From the NCBI RefSeq assembly GCF_040958095.1, contig NC_091173.1, positions 20,325,082 to 20,389,081 on the forward strand: a DNA stretch of 64,000 nt, given 5' to 3'. The first letter of the stretch is position 1. Every line of letters starts with the position of its first letter. This DNA comes from Procambarus clarkii (lineage: Eukaryota > Arthropoda > Malacostraca > Decapoda > Cambaridae). The notes under the pieces are model-generated. The model was given only the letters and a program-made list of their open reading frames with translations, ran no database searches and was not told where the DNA came from. The position numbers were made by a program, and so were the translations under genes. Below, piece by piece: positions 1 through 10,980 of the stretch.

Positions 1-880
1 CAAGGATCAAAGTAGTCAGGCAGGTGACATTCTTGATGCTACAGGACATTTTTAAAGCAGCTCCAATAGGGTCATTGAAGGTGGTAGAAGGTCACTGGAG
101 AGGAGCTCAGTCTAGTCTTATATGGCACACAGCACAGGTGCATTTCCTAAAAAGTTATGTTATCAGATGTGACCACCAAATTCATATCTAATTAACATTA
201 CCTACCTGCCTGAAAATTTAGTTTCCCCTATTACCACCGGATGGCAGCACCCTCACCAAAACACTGTCCTTTGGCCTCCACCTCATTACTTTCTAAAGAT
301 ACAGAATATACATTCCATGTTTTGCAGGTTGAAAATTGATTAAAAATACCATATGCAGATAAATATACACTGTTACTCCTCCCAATTTGTATTCACTTAA
401 CCTTTCTCTGAAAATACTGAAGAGAGAGAGAGAGCATCAATGACACTTTGTCCTTTTAAAAACATGTCAGGGCACAATAAAATTGTAAAATAGTTAATTT
501 TTCAATTTCCTTCCCAAGTGAAAACACAGAGAATTCCCCCCCTCCCCCACCCTCCCTCACCCGCATTGGTAAGTGACTAATGGGACAAGGTGTGGGGAGT
601 CACCTGACCACCGACAGCTACCTCATTCGCTGAGCAAGAGGACATTCACCACCACCTGCCTCTACACCAACAGTAACCAGGATCAGCCACATCGCCTATT
701 AGTGTCATGGGAATCGTTTTTCATTTTGTATATGTGTGCGTGTAATTACCTAAGTGTAGTTAAAGGTATATGAGCTACGCTTGTGGTGTCTTCCCAGCAC
801 AATTTGTCATACAGTATAATGCTTTGAAACTACTGATGCTTCTGGCCTTCACCTTCACCTCACCTAACTTGTTCCAACCG
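1..880. other. No gene recognised; AT-rich intergenic DNA
   Basis: No coding exon or repeat family could be recognised in this stretch. It holds a short GA run near 421-434 and a C-rich patch near 536-565. Open frames are short and show no family motif. Confidence 0.5.
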
Positions 881-1001
881 TCTACCACTACTGTATTACT
901 CTTGTTAATGATACAGGTCTATAATTGAGGGGGTCTTCCCTACTGCCACTTTTGTAGATTGGAACTATGTTAGCCTTTTTCCATACATCTTCTAGGGCTC
1001 C
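881..1001 (-). pseudogene. LINE reverse transcriptase fragment (RT N-terminal motifs)
   Basis: Read on the minus strand, this piece encodes KKANIVPIYKSGSRE followed by PLNYRPVSLT. That is the conserved start of the RT domain in CR1/Jockey-type non-LTR retrotransposons. The frame breaks with TAG codons soon after the LT motif. It lies next to a minus-strand LINE 3' end (from 1018), but the order is not colinear, so it is probably a separate truncated insertion. Confidence 0.7.
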
Positions 1002-1017
1002 TGAACACAGTGTGTGT

Positions 1018-1585
1018 GTTTACTAACCTAGTTGTGCTTGTGAGGGTTGAGCTTTGGCTCTTTGGTCCTGCCTTTCAACTGTCAATCAACTGGTGTACAG
1101 ATTCCTGAACCTACTGGGCTATCATATCTACATTTGAAACTCTGTATGGAGTCAGCCTCCCACATCACTTCCTAGTGCATTAGATTTACTAACTACTGAC
1201 ACTGAAAAAATTCTTTCTACTGTCTCTGTGGGAGAAAATGGGCATAATTTGAAAATTAAAAAAAAGGGGTACTAAGTTTCCACCTGTGTCCCCTTGTTCG
1301 TGTTCCACCCGTGCTGAAAAGTTTGTCTTTGTCCACCCTGTCAATTCCCCTTAGAATTTTGTTGGTAGTTATCATGTCTCCCCCTTACTCTTCTGTTTTC
1401 CAGGGACGTGAGGTTCAGCTCCTTCAGCCTTTCCTCGTAGCTCATACCTCTCAGTTCCGGGACGAGCCTGGTGGCATACCGCTGAATCTTCGCTAACTTT
1501 GTCTTGTGTTTAACTAAATATGTACTCCAGACAGGAGCTGCATATTCCAGGATTGGTCTAACATAAGTGGTATACAGGGTCCTGA
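1018..1585 (-). pseudogene. 5'-truncated LINE copy: RT C-terminus plus 3' tail
   Basis: The minus strand encodes YTTYVRPILEYAAPVW, LVKHKTKLAKIQRYATR and LRGMSYEERLKELNL, the C-terminal thumb region of a CR1/Jockey-like RT. It then runs into the family 3' tail (near 1018-1150), recognisable by the gcgggaccaaagagcc-type box. The same tail recurs at about 10.75, 16.85, 25.9, 28.3, 30.85, 32.1 and 49.0 kb. The copy is 5' truncated at a (GT)n run and frameshifted downstream of position 1390, so it is dead. Confidence 0.85.
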
Positions 1586-1587
1586 AT

Positions 1588-1589
<2 letters not shown>

Positions 1590-1643
<54 letters not shown>
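1590..1643. repeat. (GT)n then (GA)n microsatellite
   Basis: About 36 bp of GT dinucleotides is followed directly by about 17 bp of GA. It abuts the truncated 5' end of the minus-strand LINE copy. Confidence 0.95.
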
Positions 1644-1649
1644 ACGGGG

Positions 1650-1775
1650 GCGGGGTGTTTCAAACGTGGGTTGGACATGTATATGAGTGGGATTGGGTAG
1701 TTATAAATAGGAGCTGCCCCGTATGGGCCAATAGGCCTTCTGCAGTTACCTTTGTTCTTATGTTCTTTACCCCCC
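1650..1775 (+). pseudogene. LINE 3'-end fragment, second family
   Basis: The plus strand reads LDMYMSGIG, then, after two in-frame stops, GAAPYGPIGLLQLPLF. A related 3' end lies at 62.56-62.83 kb (LDIYINEFE and a later IGLL). This is the C-terminal end of a non-LTR element different from the family at 1018. It is non-functional. Confidence 0.6.
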
Positions 1776-1869
1776 CATTTTTGGAGGACGAGCTGGTGTA
1801 AACCCTCTCCCCTGTACATTACTCTTATGTTCTTTGTACACGAATTCTTCTGAATGAAGTTAAATATTA

Positions 1870-2440
1870 TTAATTTCATGTCTGCTACATCTTATCAACT
1901 TCATTGATACGGGGCGTCATACAACTACTGCACATTACAATTTTGGTCTTGCAAAGGTCGTGAAGAATTTCTTTAATGTTTCGCCATTCATGTATTTAAA
2001 AGCGGTTCTGAAGTTGGAAAAGTAACCAACGCTCCACTCTCGGTGTTGTTTATGTGAGCCTCAGGTAAGTGACAGTTTTCTATCCAGAACCACCCCTAGA
2101 GATCTCTTATCAGAATTCTTAGAGTTTACACATAACTTGTAAATTGTGTGGGGCCTATTTTCTCGCATTCCACATTCCATAACAGGCATTTAATCACATT
2201 AAATTTCTCTTGTCATGTGTTGCTCCATACACTTAACCCTTGGCAGTTGTCGAGTTACTATCTTCCTTATAGTAGCCTAGTATCATCGGCAGGCATTCAT
2301 ATAATTTTGTATTCCTTGTAGATTGTTTATATAGACAAATTAAGGCAATGAACATTAATGGTGCTAGAATTTAACCCTGTGGTACTCCACTATAGTAATA
2401 TTTCTCCAGTCTGATACATTGCCTGTGCATGATTACCGCT
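1870..2440 (-). pseudogene. Decayed LINE reverse transcriptase (palm to thumb)
   Basis: The minus strand carries, in order, a VPQG box followed by LAPLMFI, a degraded YADD catalytic box reading ADDTRLL, a DKRSLGVVLDRKLSL segment, and FKYMNGETLKKFFTTFARP. These are RT palm motifs B and C and the thumb of a non-LTR element. They are spread over several frames with many stops, so this is an old inactive copy. The YADD box shows as PADD. Confidence 0.7.
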
Positions 2441-2534
2441 CTTACTTTTGTCAGACAGATTTTCATTTATATCAGAAGTTACCCCTCCAATATGTTCGTT
2501 TCCAGAACAACTTCATATGTGAGATATTGTTGTT

Positions 2535-2640
2535 GTTATAGATTCAGCTACTCGGAACAAGTTCCAAATAGCACGGGCTATGGTGAGCCCGTAGTGGACT
2601 TACCTAGCACAGGAGCGGTGCTGTGTTCATTTGTAGGACT
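2535..2640 (+). repeat. Dispersed repeat tail with CGGGCT/AGCCCG hairpin
   Basis: The segment around 2574-2591 (CGGGCTATGGTGAGCCCG) is shared with 62.17-62.27 kb and, inverted, with 14.37-14.48 kb. All three are followed or preceded by an acaggagcggtg-type box. It is a recurrent retroelement tail with a 6-bp stem around a variable loop. Confidence 0.65.
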
Positions 2641-3559
2641 CTTTCCTAAAAATCTTTGCGCATGTGCGCGCGTATAGTATCATTTCAAATACAATGTGTA
2701 AAAATAGTCCCAAAATAACGAACTTTGTCACTGTCCCAAACGCTTAAAGGTCGTGCTGTACATTCTTTCCTAATTTCTTACACCCCCCCCCCCTCCATCC
2801 CAAATATCCCCATTATCGCTATAAGTCTTTTCCTTCCGTACACAGATTTCCTTGTTGCTCCCACATGCTGGCCTCACTAGGTTAGGTGAAGAAATGCACC
2901 TTTGAGAATTCTGTCACTTTCACTTCTGTATTTTCCTACCTTATCTCTCCGATGCCACTTTCGTCAGTTCGGAAAGCTTTGGCTTGTAAAAGTTCTTTAC
3001 TCAAAAGGGGATATATTTCTTAATCGATAATCTGTAAAGGGGTCGTTTACCATTAGTTACACGAGACACACATTTATCTTATAAATTTTTGGGTTTGCGG
3101 TGTTTTTGCACTTTACAATTTGCTCTTATTGACGCTCACAGCTTCGACTGATCTGCCGTACCTGTCTTCAGGCAAGACTTGTTAAAGCTGCGGCCGTCTC
3201 CAATAGACGCATTCATAAATTTTTATATACAGTATTGTGCATAAAAATAAGTTTATTCTCGTATATAAATTAATATTATTATATATTAAAGTACTACTTA
3301 TAGTTAGGCATTGCTTAGGTTAGACTAGATGTGTAGATTCTGTAGGCGATTATTTGTATTTGAAGTACGTAGGTGAAGAATTTGAATTTTGATTTTTTTT
3401 TGAAGTATCTAGCAGGGAGGGGCCGGCACCGCCCCTCCCTCATTCTCTATGGCCGCGATAAGCGCACACAGCCCATCCTCCTCCCGGGAACGCTTCCTCA
3501 AGTGCACTTTCGCGCGAGTAATACTTTTTTCTTGTAGCTAGCATTAAGAGAGGGTTAGT
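2641..3559. other. No gene recognised
   Basis: Unassigned DNA. It contains a C-run near 2784-2793, AT-rich DNA near 3200-3400 and a GC-richer patch at 3415-3520 with a few CpGs. No splice-bounded exon or domain was seen. Confidence 0.4.
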
Positions 3560-4310
3560 ACTTACTACTACTACTACTACTCGTACTACTATGAGAGTGC
3601 ATCCTACTCTCCTTAGTAGGGTACTATTTTACTTCTCCTTTATGTTCACATGTCCAGTGCCGTTTCCTTGTATACCTTTGTCAGCCTTGTACTCGGCTCT
3701 CTTTACATGGTTATTATGTTGTTTTATTTGGGAGGTGCTCCGCTGGGAATTCTCATTATCTGCTGATGTAGACCTGACCAAATGTAAACTGTGTCAACAA
3801 AATTATTCGCACACCCTCCGTCACTATGTGATGGAGTGTGAAAAGATACGTGAATTCAGAGACAATTCTATAACCAATTTTCCAGCAATGTGTAAATATT
3901 TCATTCAAAATGATCTGCTACCAGAAATATTAGCCAAATATCCCCAGTTTGGTAACTGTAGGTAGTAACTAAGTGATTGTAACCTATCCATCGCTGCCCA
4001 CTGGATGGGGGGCGGTGTGCAGGACAAACATATCAATTGTAACACTAGCTCTCCACATATGTCAGTTGCTTAATTTAGAAACTGTACTTGAGGTCGATCT
4101 CGAACCCATTGATGATGTGACGACTTATACTTAATTTTGTAACTAGCTCATCAAGATTGTAACTAAATGAATTGTGGGGTTCAGTCCCTGAGCCCATTAT
4201 GTGCCTCTGTAACCCTTTCCACTACCACCCACAAGATGGGTATGGGGTGCATAATAAATGCACTAAACTAACTGCTCCGCCGGAACCCCCCAGAGTAATA
4301 TGTTACACTT
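3560..4310 (+). pseudogene. LINE 3' end with zinc-knuckle C-terminus and 3' UTR
   Basis: The frame 3591-3965 starts with ATG, but only its second half (from about 3740) looks like a transposon. It contains a CCHC-like knuckle (C65, C68, H78, C83 of the frame) followed by MECEKIREFRD and LLPEILAKYPQFG. This layout is typical of the extreme C-terminus of non-LTR ORF2 proteins. A downstream 3' UTR (4100-4290) recurs at 7.80-7.96 kb and, inverted, at 6.73-6.88 kb. A related end (PEIIAKYPR-like) sits at 35.45-35.65 kb. The copy is 5' truncated; the first 50 residues are probably flanking DNA. Confidence 0.75.
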
Positions 4311-4465
4311 ATGGCAGTAGACGTAGTTGCATAGCTTAGTTAAAATACCTTAACTCATCGAGCACGTATTATACAAGCCAATGTTTAAGGTTTATAAGGT
4401 TTAAATTTACTCTGCACAAATATGAGTTATGGGAAAGCTGAACGTTTGATAAGTACATGCAAATC

Positions 4466-4930
4466 AACTAAGCATATCCTAAGCCATAGTCGCCTTGAAG
4501 TTTATTGAAATGCACACTACCTTTCTTTGCGTTGATTGCTGTAATTGTTTTGTTTACTTTCCGCTTAAGGTCTTCCACAGGGTTCCTCGTGATTCGTTGA
4601 AATTTGGTGTCATCACTAAGGATGTCGCTAATTTTGTTCATGTATTCTTGGGTTGGAATCAACACATATGCGGCTGTCTTGTCGGCTTTTCTTATTGTTA
4701 CATCTTCCAGATTTGTTAGTTGTTTTGCTGCTTCTTTGAGTCGTGGGATTAAGATTGTAGATGAATATGTTCCTCGTTTTTTCCCGCTTCTGCTAGTAGT
4801 TCAGGCTGAAGTGTGTCTGTTGTGATGACTTTTTTGTTGTCTTCTAACTTATGGATGTCGTCCAGAAGCATTTCGATTTCAAGGCGTTTTTGAAGCTACT
4901 TAGGTCTTGACATGAATTGGCAGTTTAGGT
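4466..4930 (-). pseudogene. Penelope-like element RT N-terminal fragment
   Basis: The minus strand encodes TIRKADKTAAYVLIPTQEY, then DILSDDTKFQRITRNP, then FNKLQGDYGLGY. This is the conserved region upstream of the RT core in Penelope-like retroelements, where a VIRKADK box precedes a GDY-GYIYG box. The frame is broken once in an A-run (near 4785, one base missing) and stops at the point where the RT fingers should begin. No GIY-YIG domain is present. This is a short dead fragment; the Penelope assignment is from recalled family motifs. Confidence 0.7.
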
Positions 4931-4981
4931 CAAGATTCAAGAGATCTAAGATCATGTGTAGTTAGGTTTATGCAGCCATCA

Positions 4982-5091
<110 letters not shown>

Positions 5092-5469
5092 TTAGTCTCT
5101 CTTTCTCATATATTAATATTAGTCTCTCTCTTTCTCTATCTTTCTAGCTTTATCTCTCTCTCTCACTTTCTCTTCATCTCTCTTTTTCTCTCGCGCTTTC
5201 TCTTTCTCTGTCTCTCTCACATATAATAATTTTGAAGTATAAAACTACATTCGGTAACTCGATCGGGCTCCCCACAGCCCTAAGGCATGTGTGTGCAGCT
5301 TGAAAACGAACTGTACTCATTCTGTACACATCCTGCTCAGTGACTTCCCCAACACCGCCGGAGGAGGCTGCCGACGTATCTCTCAACATATTCGACACTT
5401 CATAGGACTCTTCAGTAGGTGGCACGTCATGGTTTTAAACACAATTACCGAGATTAGGACATATACATT

Positions 5470-5740
5470 TGAAATTGAAATAACTTTATTGAGGTAAAAT
5501 ACACACAAAGGGATGAGGTAGCTCAAGCTATTTTCACCCCGTTTATACATTTGAAGTCTCGAATACCTAGGTGAATTAACGTACCACAGTGCTGGTCTTC
5601 AATAATAATATCCATTGGGTTGAAAAAACTTTTGAAATGGTGACCTTTTCTTTTCAAGGATAATCGTGGGGGGACTCTAAGCCATGCATGGCTGGCCCAC
5701 TACACTGTTATTTATTTCTCTCCTATTTAGGTGATGGCTA
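5470..5740 (+). repeat. Dispersed repeat, SINE-like
   Basis: The segment with ctttattgaggtaaaat, gggatgaggtagctc and a downstream ggactctaagccatgc box resembles a dispersed decapod repeat. No tRNA-like promoter boxes are obvious, so the class is uncertain. Confidence 0.35.
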
Positions 5741-6349
5741 GACTATCATTAAGACTTTCATATACTTTATATAAATAATACACGATATATGGAGTGTGCT
5801 ATAACTTTTAATTTTTCTTTAAAGGTTAAGCCCTAATCCAAATTGTGTGAAGATATTAGAGCGCCTTTTTTTCAGATATCTGAAAAACATATATAACCTT
5901 AATCTGTGTAAATGAAGAATATTCAGTTATGAAAAATTAATAAGTTGAATGGTTCTGCACACCTCAATGGACTAGTAAAATATAATAGATACTATATCAC
6001 ATTGGGATGACAAACGAGAATTTATATATATTGTTAAAACCCCATTTTACAAGAAAAATCGAATTGACTGAAGTCAAATCACAGACATTCAAGGGCCAGA
6101 AAGAATATAAAAGCTATAATATCTTCACATCTGTGAGCTAAGTGTACACGGAGCACATATGGCGTTTACCATTAATGTGACAAAACCAGTGGAAATAGTC
6201 TGGGATATCGTTACTTAATGCATATACGACAGCTATATAATAACAGTTGGCATGTGTGCTAAATAGCAGCAAAACAAATTAAAAAGTTGAGAAATTAACT
6301 TGTATAACGTTGAATTAATGTTACTCTTAGATATTTTACCCAGAGGGTA
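5741..6349. other. No gene recognised; AT-rich
   Basis: Strongly AT-rich DNA with no open frame of note, no splice-like exon and no repeat I can name. Confidence 0.4.
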
Positions 6350-6660
6350 GCAACACAGACTGACTACTGCCTACCACTAGCAACACAGCCTACTGTTAGC
6401 CTCTAACACAATAACCCAGGCCCTGTGACCACTGTTAACATCTAGTACTATAACCTAGGCATACCGTTGGCCTCTTAGCACCAAAATCTATGTGTACTGT
6501 TAGCCTCTATAGCACTATTTAAGCCTATACAAGGTCAACAATAATTACTGCTGTATATTATTATTTACCTCTAGCACAATAGCCTAGTCTTCTATATTAG
6601 CCTCAACAATATAGCAATGGCTACTGTATGTTAGCCTCTAGCAACATAGTTTATTATTTT
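6350..6660. repeat. Decayed tandem repeat, about 55-65 bp period
   Basis: A loose repeat of the phrase (ctactgttagcctctagcac + aatagcctaggc) appears five to six times with substitutions and small indels. It looks like an old minisatellite losing homogeneity. Confidence 0.6.
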
Positions 6661-6729
6661 CACTTTTAAAGAAACAAATTTCATATCACTATTTTCCACA
6701 GTATGTATTCATCCGTATTGGATTCATTG

Positions 6730-6880
6730 ATTGTTGCCGCCGAAGGCGGCTAGTTTATTGTGCACCCCATACTCATCCTGTGAGCGGTAGCGCAAAAGCA
6801 TTACAGATGGCACAAAAGGTCTTTATCAGACCTCATCTTAGATTATTACATAAACAATTTCATCTATCCTTCACACCTTA
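6730..6880 (-). repeat. LINE 3'-tail copy, inverted
   Basis: The inverted sequence matches the terminal part of the 3' tail at 4180-4290: a gtgcaccccata box, a (c/t)gtgagcggt box and a cgccgaaggcgg terminus. It is a short truncated copy of the zinc-knuckle LINE family. Confidence 0.5.
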
Positions 6881-6989
6881 TAGTTACAATGTCAGCTAGT
6901 GGATTAAATTTGATTATCCTGTAGTTAAAAAGCAAAAAATTAAGACGAACCTATTACACGTGACGACGTTCCTTCCCCCGACACTACAG

Positions 6990-7160
6990 ACAGTATATTA
7001 TTGCAGTTTATTATTGCATTTCTCTTTGTCACTCCGTCGCTGTCGACAGCAAACGTTGTGTGTGTAATGGCTGGCGGTTGTGTTCCGGAAGGTTCTCTTG
7101 CCCCCCCAGAACGATCGCGACGGTTGGCTGGCTCGGACGCGTTGTAACCTGATAACGTTT
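6990..7160 (+). other. GC-rich patch with a 27-codon ATG frame; not called as a gene
   Basis: A CpG-containing island (ccgtcgctgtcgac, gatcgcgacgg) in AT-rich surroundings includes an ATG at 7068 followed by 26 sense codons and TAA. No splice site or homology supports it. It may be a small exon or chance. Confidence 0.15.
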
Positions 7161-7794
7161 TACGATTATAATGTTTGTTTTCTTTGAATAACCGAACTAT
7201 AACAATATATTTATTTTGTTACAGATATACAATAAGTCAAGTATGATGGCCCGGTTATATTTGTTGAATATGCAGTATTTATTATTGGTGTGAGTACGTA
7301 TAATTAGCGCTCAAATATCCATGGTTGTCTAATGTTTTATGATTTTATATAATAATAAAAATTTATTTATGCAAAAATACACGGGGGGTATGATTAGAGT
7401 ATACATTTCATGTGCAGATATGTATTGGCTATCCTGTATCCAAATTACATTCAGTGTTTTGCCAAGATTACTCAAGATCACTGTATACATAATATACAAT
7501 ATCACTATATAAGCAGCACTTAGTGGGCCAGCCAGAGGCTTAGGGCCCGCGCAGGAATATTCCTGAAAAAAACCTATATAATCAAGACCGCAATCTGCGT
7601 AGCGCAGATCTTTGTAGATTACACCATAACAGCGCGCATGTATTGTATCTGGCATATAAATTGTCATCCACACTTCCGCGGAAATAAACATTCCATTCAC
7701 CTGTGCTCTTGGAGACTCGAACCCTGGACCCCCATATGTGTGTGAGGCCTATAAGCTCTATCGAAGCTGTACCTGTCATCTCTTGTGGTCGGTC

Positions 7795-7965
7795 ACGAGC
7801 CCATTGTTCATGTGAAATTTTTCAAGACTGTAAGTTGCTTAGCTAAATGAATTGTGGGGTTCAGTCCCTGAGCCCATTATGTGCCTCTGTAACCCTTTCC
7901 ACTACCCCCCCCCCCACAAGATGGGTATGGGGGATAAATGAACTAAAACGTGCGTTGGAAAGTAA
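7795..7965 (+). repeat. LINE 3'-tail copy
   Basis: Near-identical to 4150-4270: the gaattgtggggttcagtccc box, gcccattatgtgcctctg, then a C-run and agatgggtatgggg. It is a truncated 3' end of the zinc-knuckle LINE family. Confidence 0.7.
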
Positions 7966-8049
7966 ACATATACGATTAAAACCACATGAATCGTTCACCA
8001 ACGTTACAGTTCGAGTCCAGTACAAACATGTGCTACATTTCAAAGCTTT

Positions 8050-8215
8050 ACGTACTGAACCTCGTCAGGATGCATCCCGACAACAAGGTGACTTGTTTGG
8101 GGGTTGCATCCTGGGGAAGGTTCCCAGGTTTCCCCACAACTCTTGGGTTCCTATTTACTGCTAGGTGGACAGGAGCATGAGGTGATTGGAAACGCGCCCA
8201 AGATCTATTAGACTG
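8050..8215 (+). repeat. SINE-like dispersed fragment
   Basis: Boxes such as gcatcctggggaaggttccc and tatttactgctaggtg occur. The latter resembles the ctagcagtaaataggt box of the SINEs at 28.1 and 54.5 kb read on the other strand. It is a partial copy of uncertain orientation. Confidence 0.4.
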
Positions 8216-8850
8216 CATTTGCAAAATCTGCGTTAAATATCTTCAATCACAGTACAATAGTATTTTAAATATCTGAAAAATCATAATTTTAATTTTTGAA
8301 CATAATATGTCGAATATATATCAACCTTTAATCATAAGATAAATATATCTAATGATTTCATGCGAACTGGTAACAGTCAGCTGATAATGGTTGCGTGTGA
8401 AAGTTACAAAACGTTGTGAACCTGGGTTTATTTGGAAGCGTGACTATCTTTGCCAGACGTACGATTCTACATATACAGTATATATATGTGCAAATGCGAC
8501 ATTATTATATCTTAACGTTGTTATTTTTGTCATAGTAAACGTTTTGAAAGCTAATAGGTTAACAGAGGTTAATTGTAGCGAGGCATATTCAAAGAAAAGT
8601 ACAGCAAACCTCCACCAAGGAAAATATTTCCCGGCAGCAAGACTGATTCTCCAAACGTTGGTGGGAGTTGATATGAGCGGCGGCACTGATGCGCGCCTCC
8701 GTGGAGACTACGTGCGCCCTCCTCTACGTCAGTATTACTGCTACGTTTGTACATACAGTCATATAGTCTTTAGTTGTGCACACACCAGCGAGTGTTGAAC
8801 AGTTTTACCGAGTGTGAAAGAAAATTAACCTAAATAACTAAAATCAACAA

Positions 8851-8874
8851 GCTAATACGTGGAATTTGTTACAG
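8851..8874 (+). promoter_or_regulatory. Candidate 3' splice acceptor (branch point plus AG)
   Basis: A gctaatac branch-point-like motif (8851-8858) lies about 19 nt before ttgttacag, ending at 8874. This would start the downstream coding exon at 8875 in phase with its frame. There is an in-frame TAA at 8853-8855 and no in-frame ATG before codon 40, so an upstream exon is the simplest way to supply the start codon. Confidence 0.5.
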
Positions 8875-9758
8875 TTGTGGAACGTGCTGCTCAACAACCC
8901 TCTGATTTGCTGCAGCAGTTAGCGATTCACAATTTAACGGCTGTCGATGTGTTTGGATTGGCCCCGAGTGGCGGAATGAGCTTAAGCGGACACCTGCCTA
9001 CTCAGCCTGTGGATTTCACTGCTGCTCTGCCACTAGCAGTTAAACCGATCAAGCAGGAACCGCTGCAAGTCGCTCGCGGTCCTGTGACGCAAGTTAAACA
9101 AGAGCCGTCACGAGTTGCTCTGTTTATGACGCAGGTGAAACGGGAACCATCACAAGTAGTTCTTCCTATGGCGCAGGTGAAACAGGAGTCGTCGCAAGTC
9201 GTTCCACCTATGTCCCAGGTGAAACAGGAGCCCTTACAAGTCCCATCAGGTATAGAACATTTCACCACGTTGCTCTCGCATTCGGCAAACCTGTCGCTAG
9301 CCAATAGTGAGAGAGGTGAAGGAACCTCTGGTTCTGCTCAAGAACAAACCACCTCATACAGCGTCAGCCATAGACGACCCAGAATGGAGACACAGGGAAC
9401 TCAAACGCCGAGGATGGAGACGCTGGGAACTCAAACGCCGAGGATGGAGACGCAGGGAACTCTGACACCATCATTCTCCGGTCCTACTCTGGCTTCCGGT
9501 GGCTCGTTGGTTTTGGGTTCACCAGAGGGGGCTATGTACCTCTCAGGTCAGTCGATCCCAGTGGCTCTGGTGTCTGCTGGTACCCTTCCAGCTGCCATGG
9601 CTCACAGCACACCGTTGCAACTTCTGCAGGAGAGGGAGCAACTGAGGCGAGAAAACGAGGCTCTCCAATCTCGCGTCTTCCAGTTCCAACAACTATTCAG
9701 AGACAAGCAAAAGTTGACTTTGGTGCTCAACAAGATGGGCATCTCCGCTAGTTTGTGA
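8875..9758 (+). CDS. SUMO-motif-rich leucine-zipper protein, terminal exon
   Basis: The frame is open from 8856 to a TGA at 9756-9758, giving 294 residues from the proposed exon start; the start codon is presumably in an upstream exon. Numbering from GTG 8859, residues 64-125 hold five evenly spaced (14-15 aa) KxE motifs: IKQEP, VKQEP, VKREP, VKQES and VKQEP. These fit the SUMO consensus and mostly the SUMO synergy-control form. Residues 175-204 hold three copies of a 10-aa RMET(Q/L)GT(Q/L)TP repeat. Residues 253-290 form a leucine zipper: L255, L262, L269 and F276 at d positions, with N266 and V273 at a positions, as in bZIP proteins. No basic DNA-binding region precedes it. Middle regions are Ser/Thr/Gln/Pro-rich and probably disordered. 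A nuclear transcription co-regulator acting through zipper dimerisation is the likely role (inference). Family not recognised. M40 (8976) is an alternative start. Confidence 0.7.
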
Positions 9759-10720
9759 CGTACCTTGCCATCCTCACCCTCCCCTCCATACTTTCCCTGC
9801 TAATACTATAAAAGTATATGGTGGACCCATGTCACCATGACAATTTATCTGTAGTCGCCGGGAATTACTGGCTAGGAAATCCTTACTAAACCCGATATTT
9901 AGGTTTTAGGCCCGGATGTTCTGTAGTAAGTTAAGTAGTGTTCCAGGCATGGTGTTTTTTTATAATTACTTGGGTATTAGGCCTATCGACTGCAAGGATA
10001 AACAAAACTTTAATCTACATTATTTTCAATGACAATAGTGGTAGCGGCCAGTGAATCAAGACTTAATTTGATAGGCTTACCATTGTGCTATCCATGTTGA
10101 GGAAGTAATAATGTAAGTATTTATAACAACCTATTACAAACTACTGTCCAAATTAGACCTAAAAGCTGCTTAGAATACTTGGCCCAAGTAATGTCTCGCG
10201 TGGAGCTGTTAGTTGCCAGGTTTTGTTAATACTAGAAGCTTAATGTAAATAGCAATTGGTGCGCTTATCACCGATCAGTTACTGTTGCACCCTCAATACA
10301 CATTTATTCAATTCCATTCATGATTGAAGTATGAAAACTTTGTATACCCACTTGAGAAATTAATCTCAACATATATAATATTTTAGAGAACCATTGTTAA
10401 TTAATTATAATATTACTCGCACTGTACAGTTTAACTAGGCATTTTTGTTGATATTAGCATGAAAAATGTGAAAATAGCCAGGAAGCAAATTTTGTTGTAT
10501 GTAATTTGGGAAATATTTTGAAAACCTTCAATAAATTTAAAGACGGATTTTGTTTATTTTACCCACATATAGTAAGCAAATTTATGATTGAAATCGATAT
10601 GATCCCTAATAAATTGTATTCAGGACATTACAACAGTTTCTTTGTGTATGGTCACTACAGTAAAAACCCAAAGTATTTTGAAAAGTGTGGAGGGGAAAGC
10701 AATATTTTAATGTAAATTAA
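9759..10720 (+). other. Probable 3' UTR of the zipper gene
   Basis: AT-rich DNA without coding potential follows the stop codon. Candidate poly(A) signals AATAAA occur at 10530-10535 and 10608-10613. The UTR end is not determinable from sequence alone. Confidence 0.35.
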
Positions 10721-10744
10721 TAATTCTAAAATACTGGGTATCTC

Positions 10745-10980
10745 TGTCCTGTACTCACCTAGTTGTGCTCGCGGGGGTTAAGCTTTGGCTCTTTGGTTCC
10801 GCCTCTCAACAGTCAATCAACTGGTGTACAAATTTCTGAGCCTATTAGGCTCTATCATATCTACATTTGAAACTGTGTATTAGAGTCTTCCTCCACCACA
10901 TAACTGCCTCGTGCATTCCATTTGTTAACTACTCCGACACTAAAAAAGTTCTTTTTAATATATCTATGGCTCAAATAGAA
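10745..10980 (-). repeat. LINE 3'-tail copy, inverted
   Basis: Begins ctcacctagttgtgctcg and runs through the ctttggttccgcctctcaac and tgtgtatta boxes of the family tail, ending near a decayed acactaaaaaagttcttttt segment. It is a 5'-truncated minus-strand insertion downstream of the zipper gene. Confidence 0.8.

Noticed and set aside
7068-7148. A 27-codon ATG frame in a GC patch
   Set aside because: Too short, with no splice donor or homology to support it.
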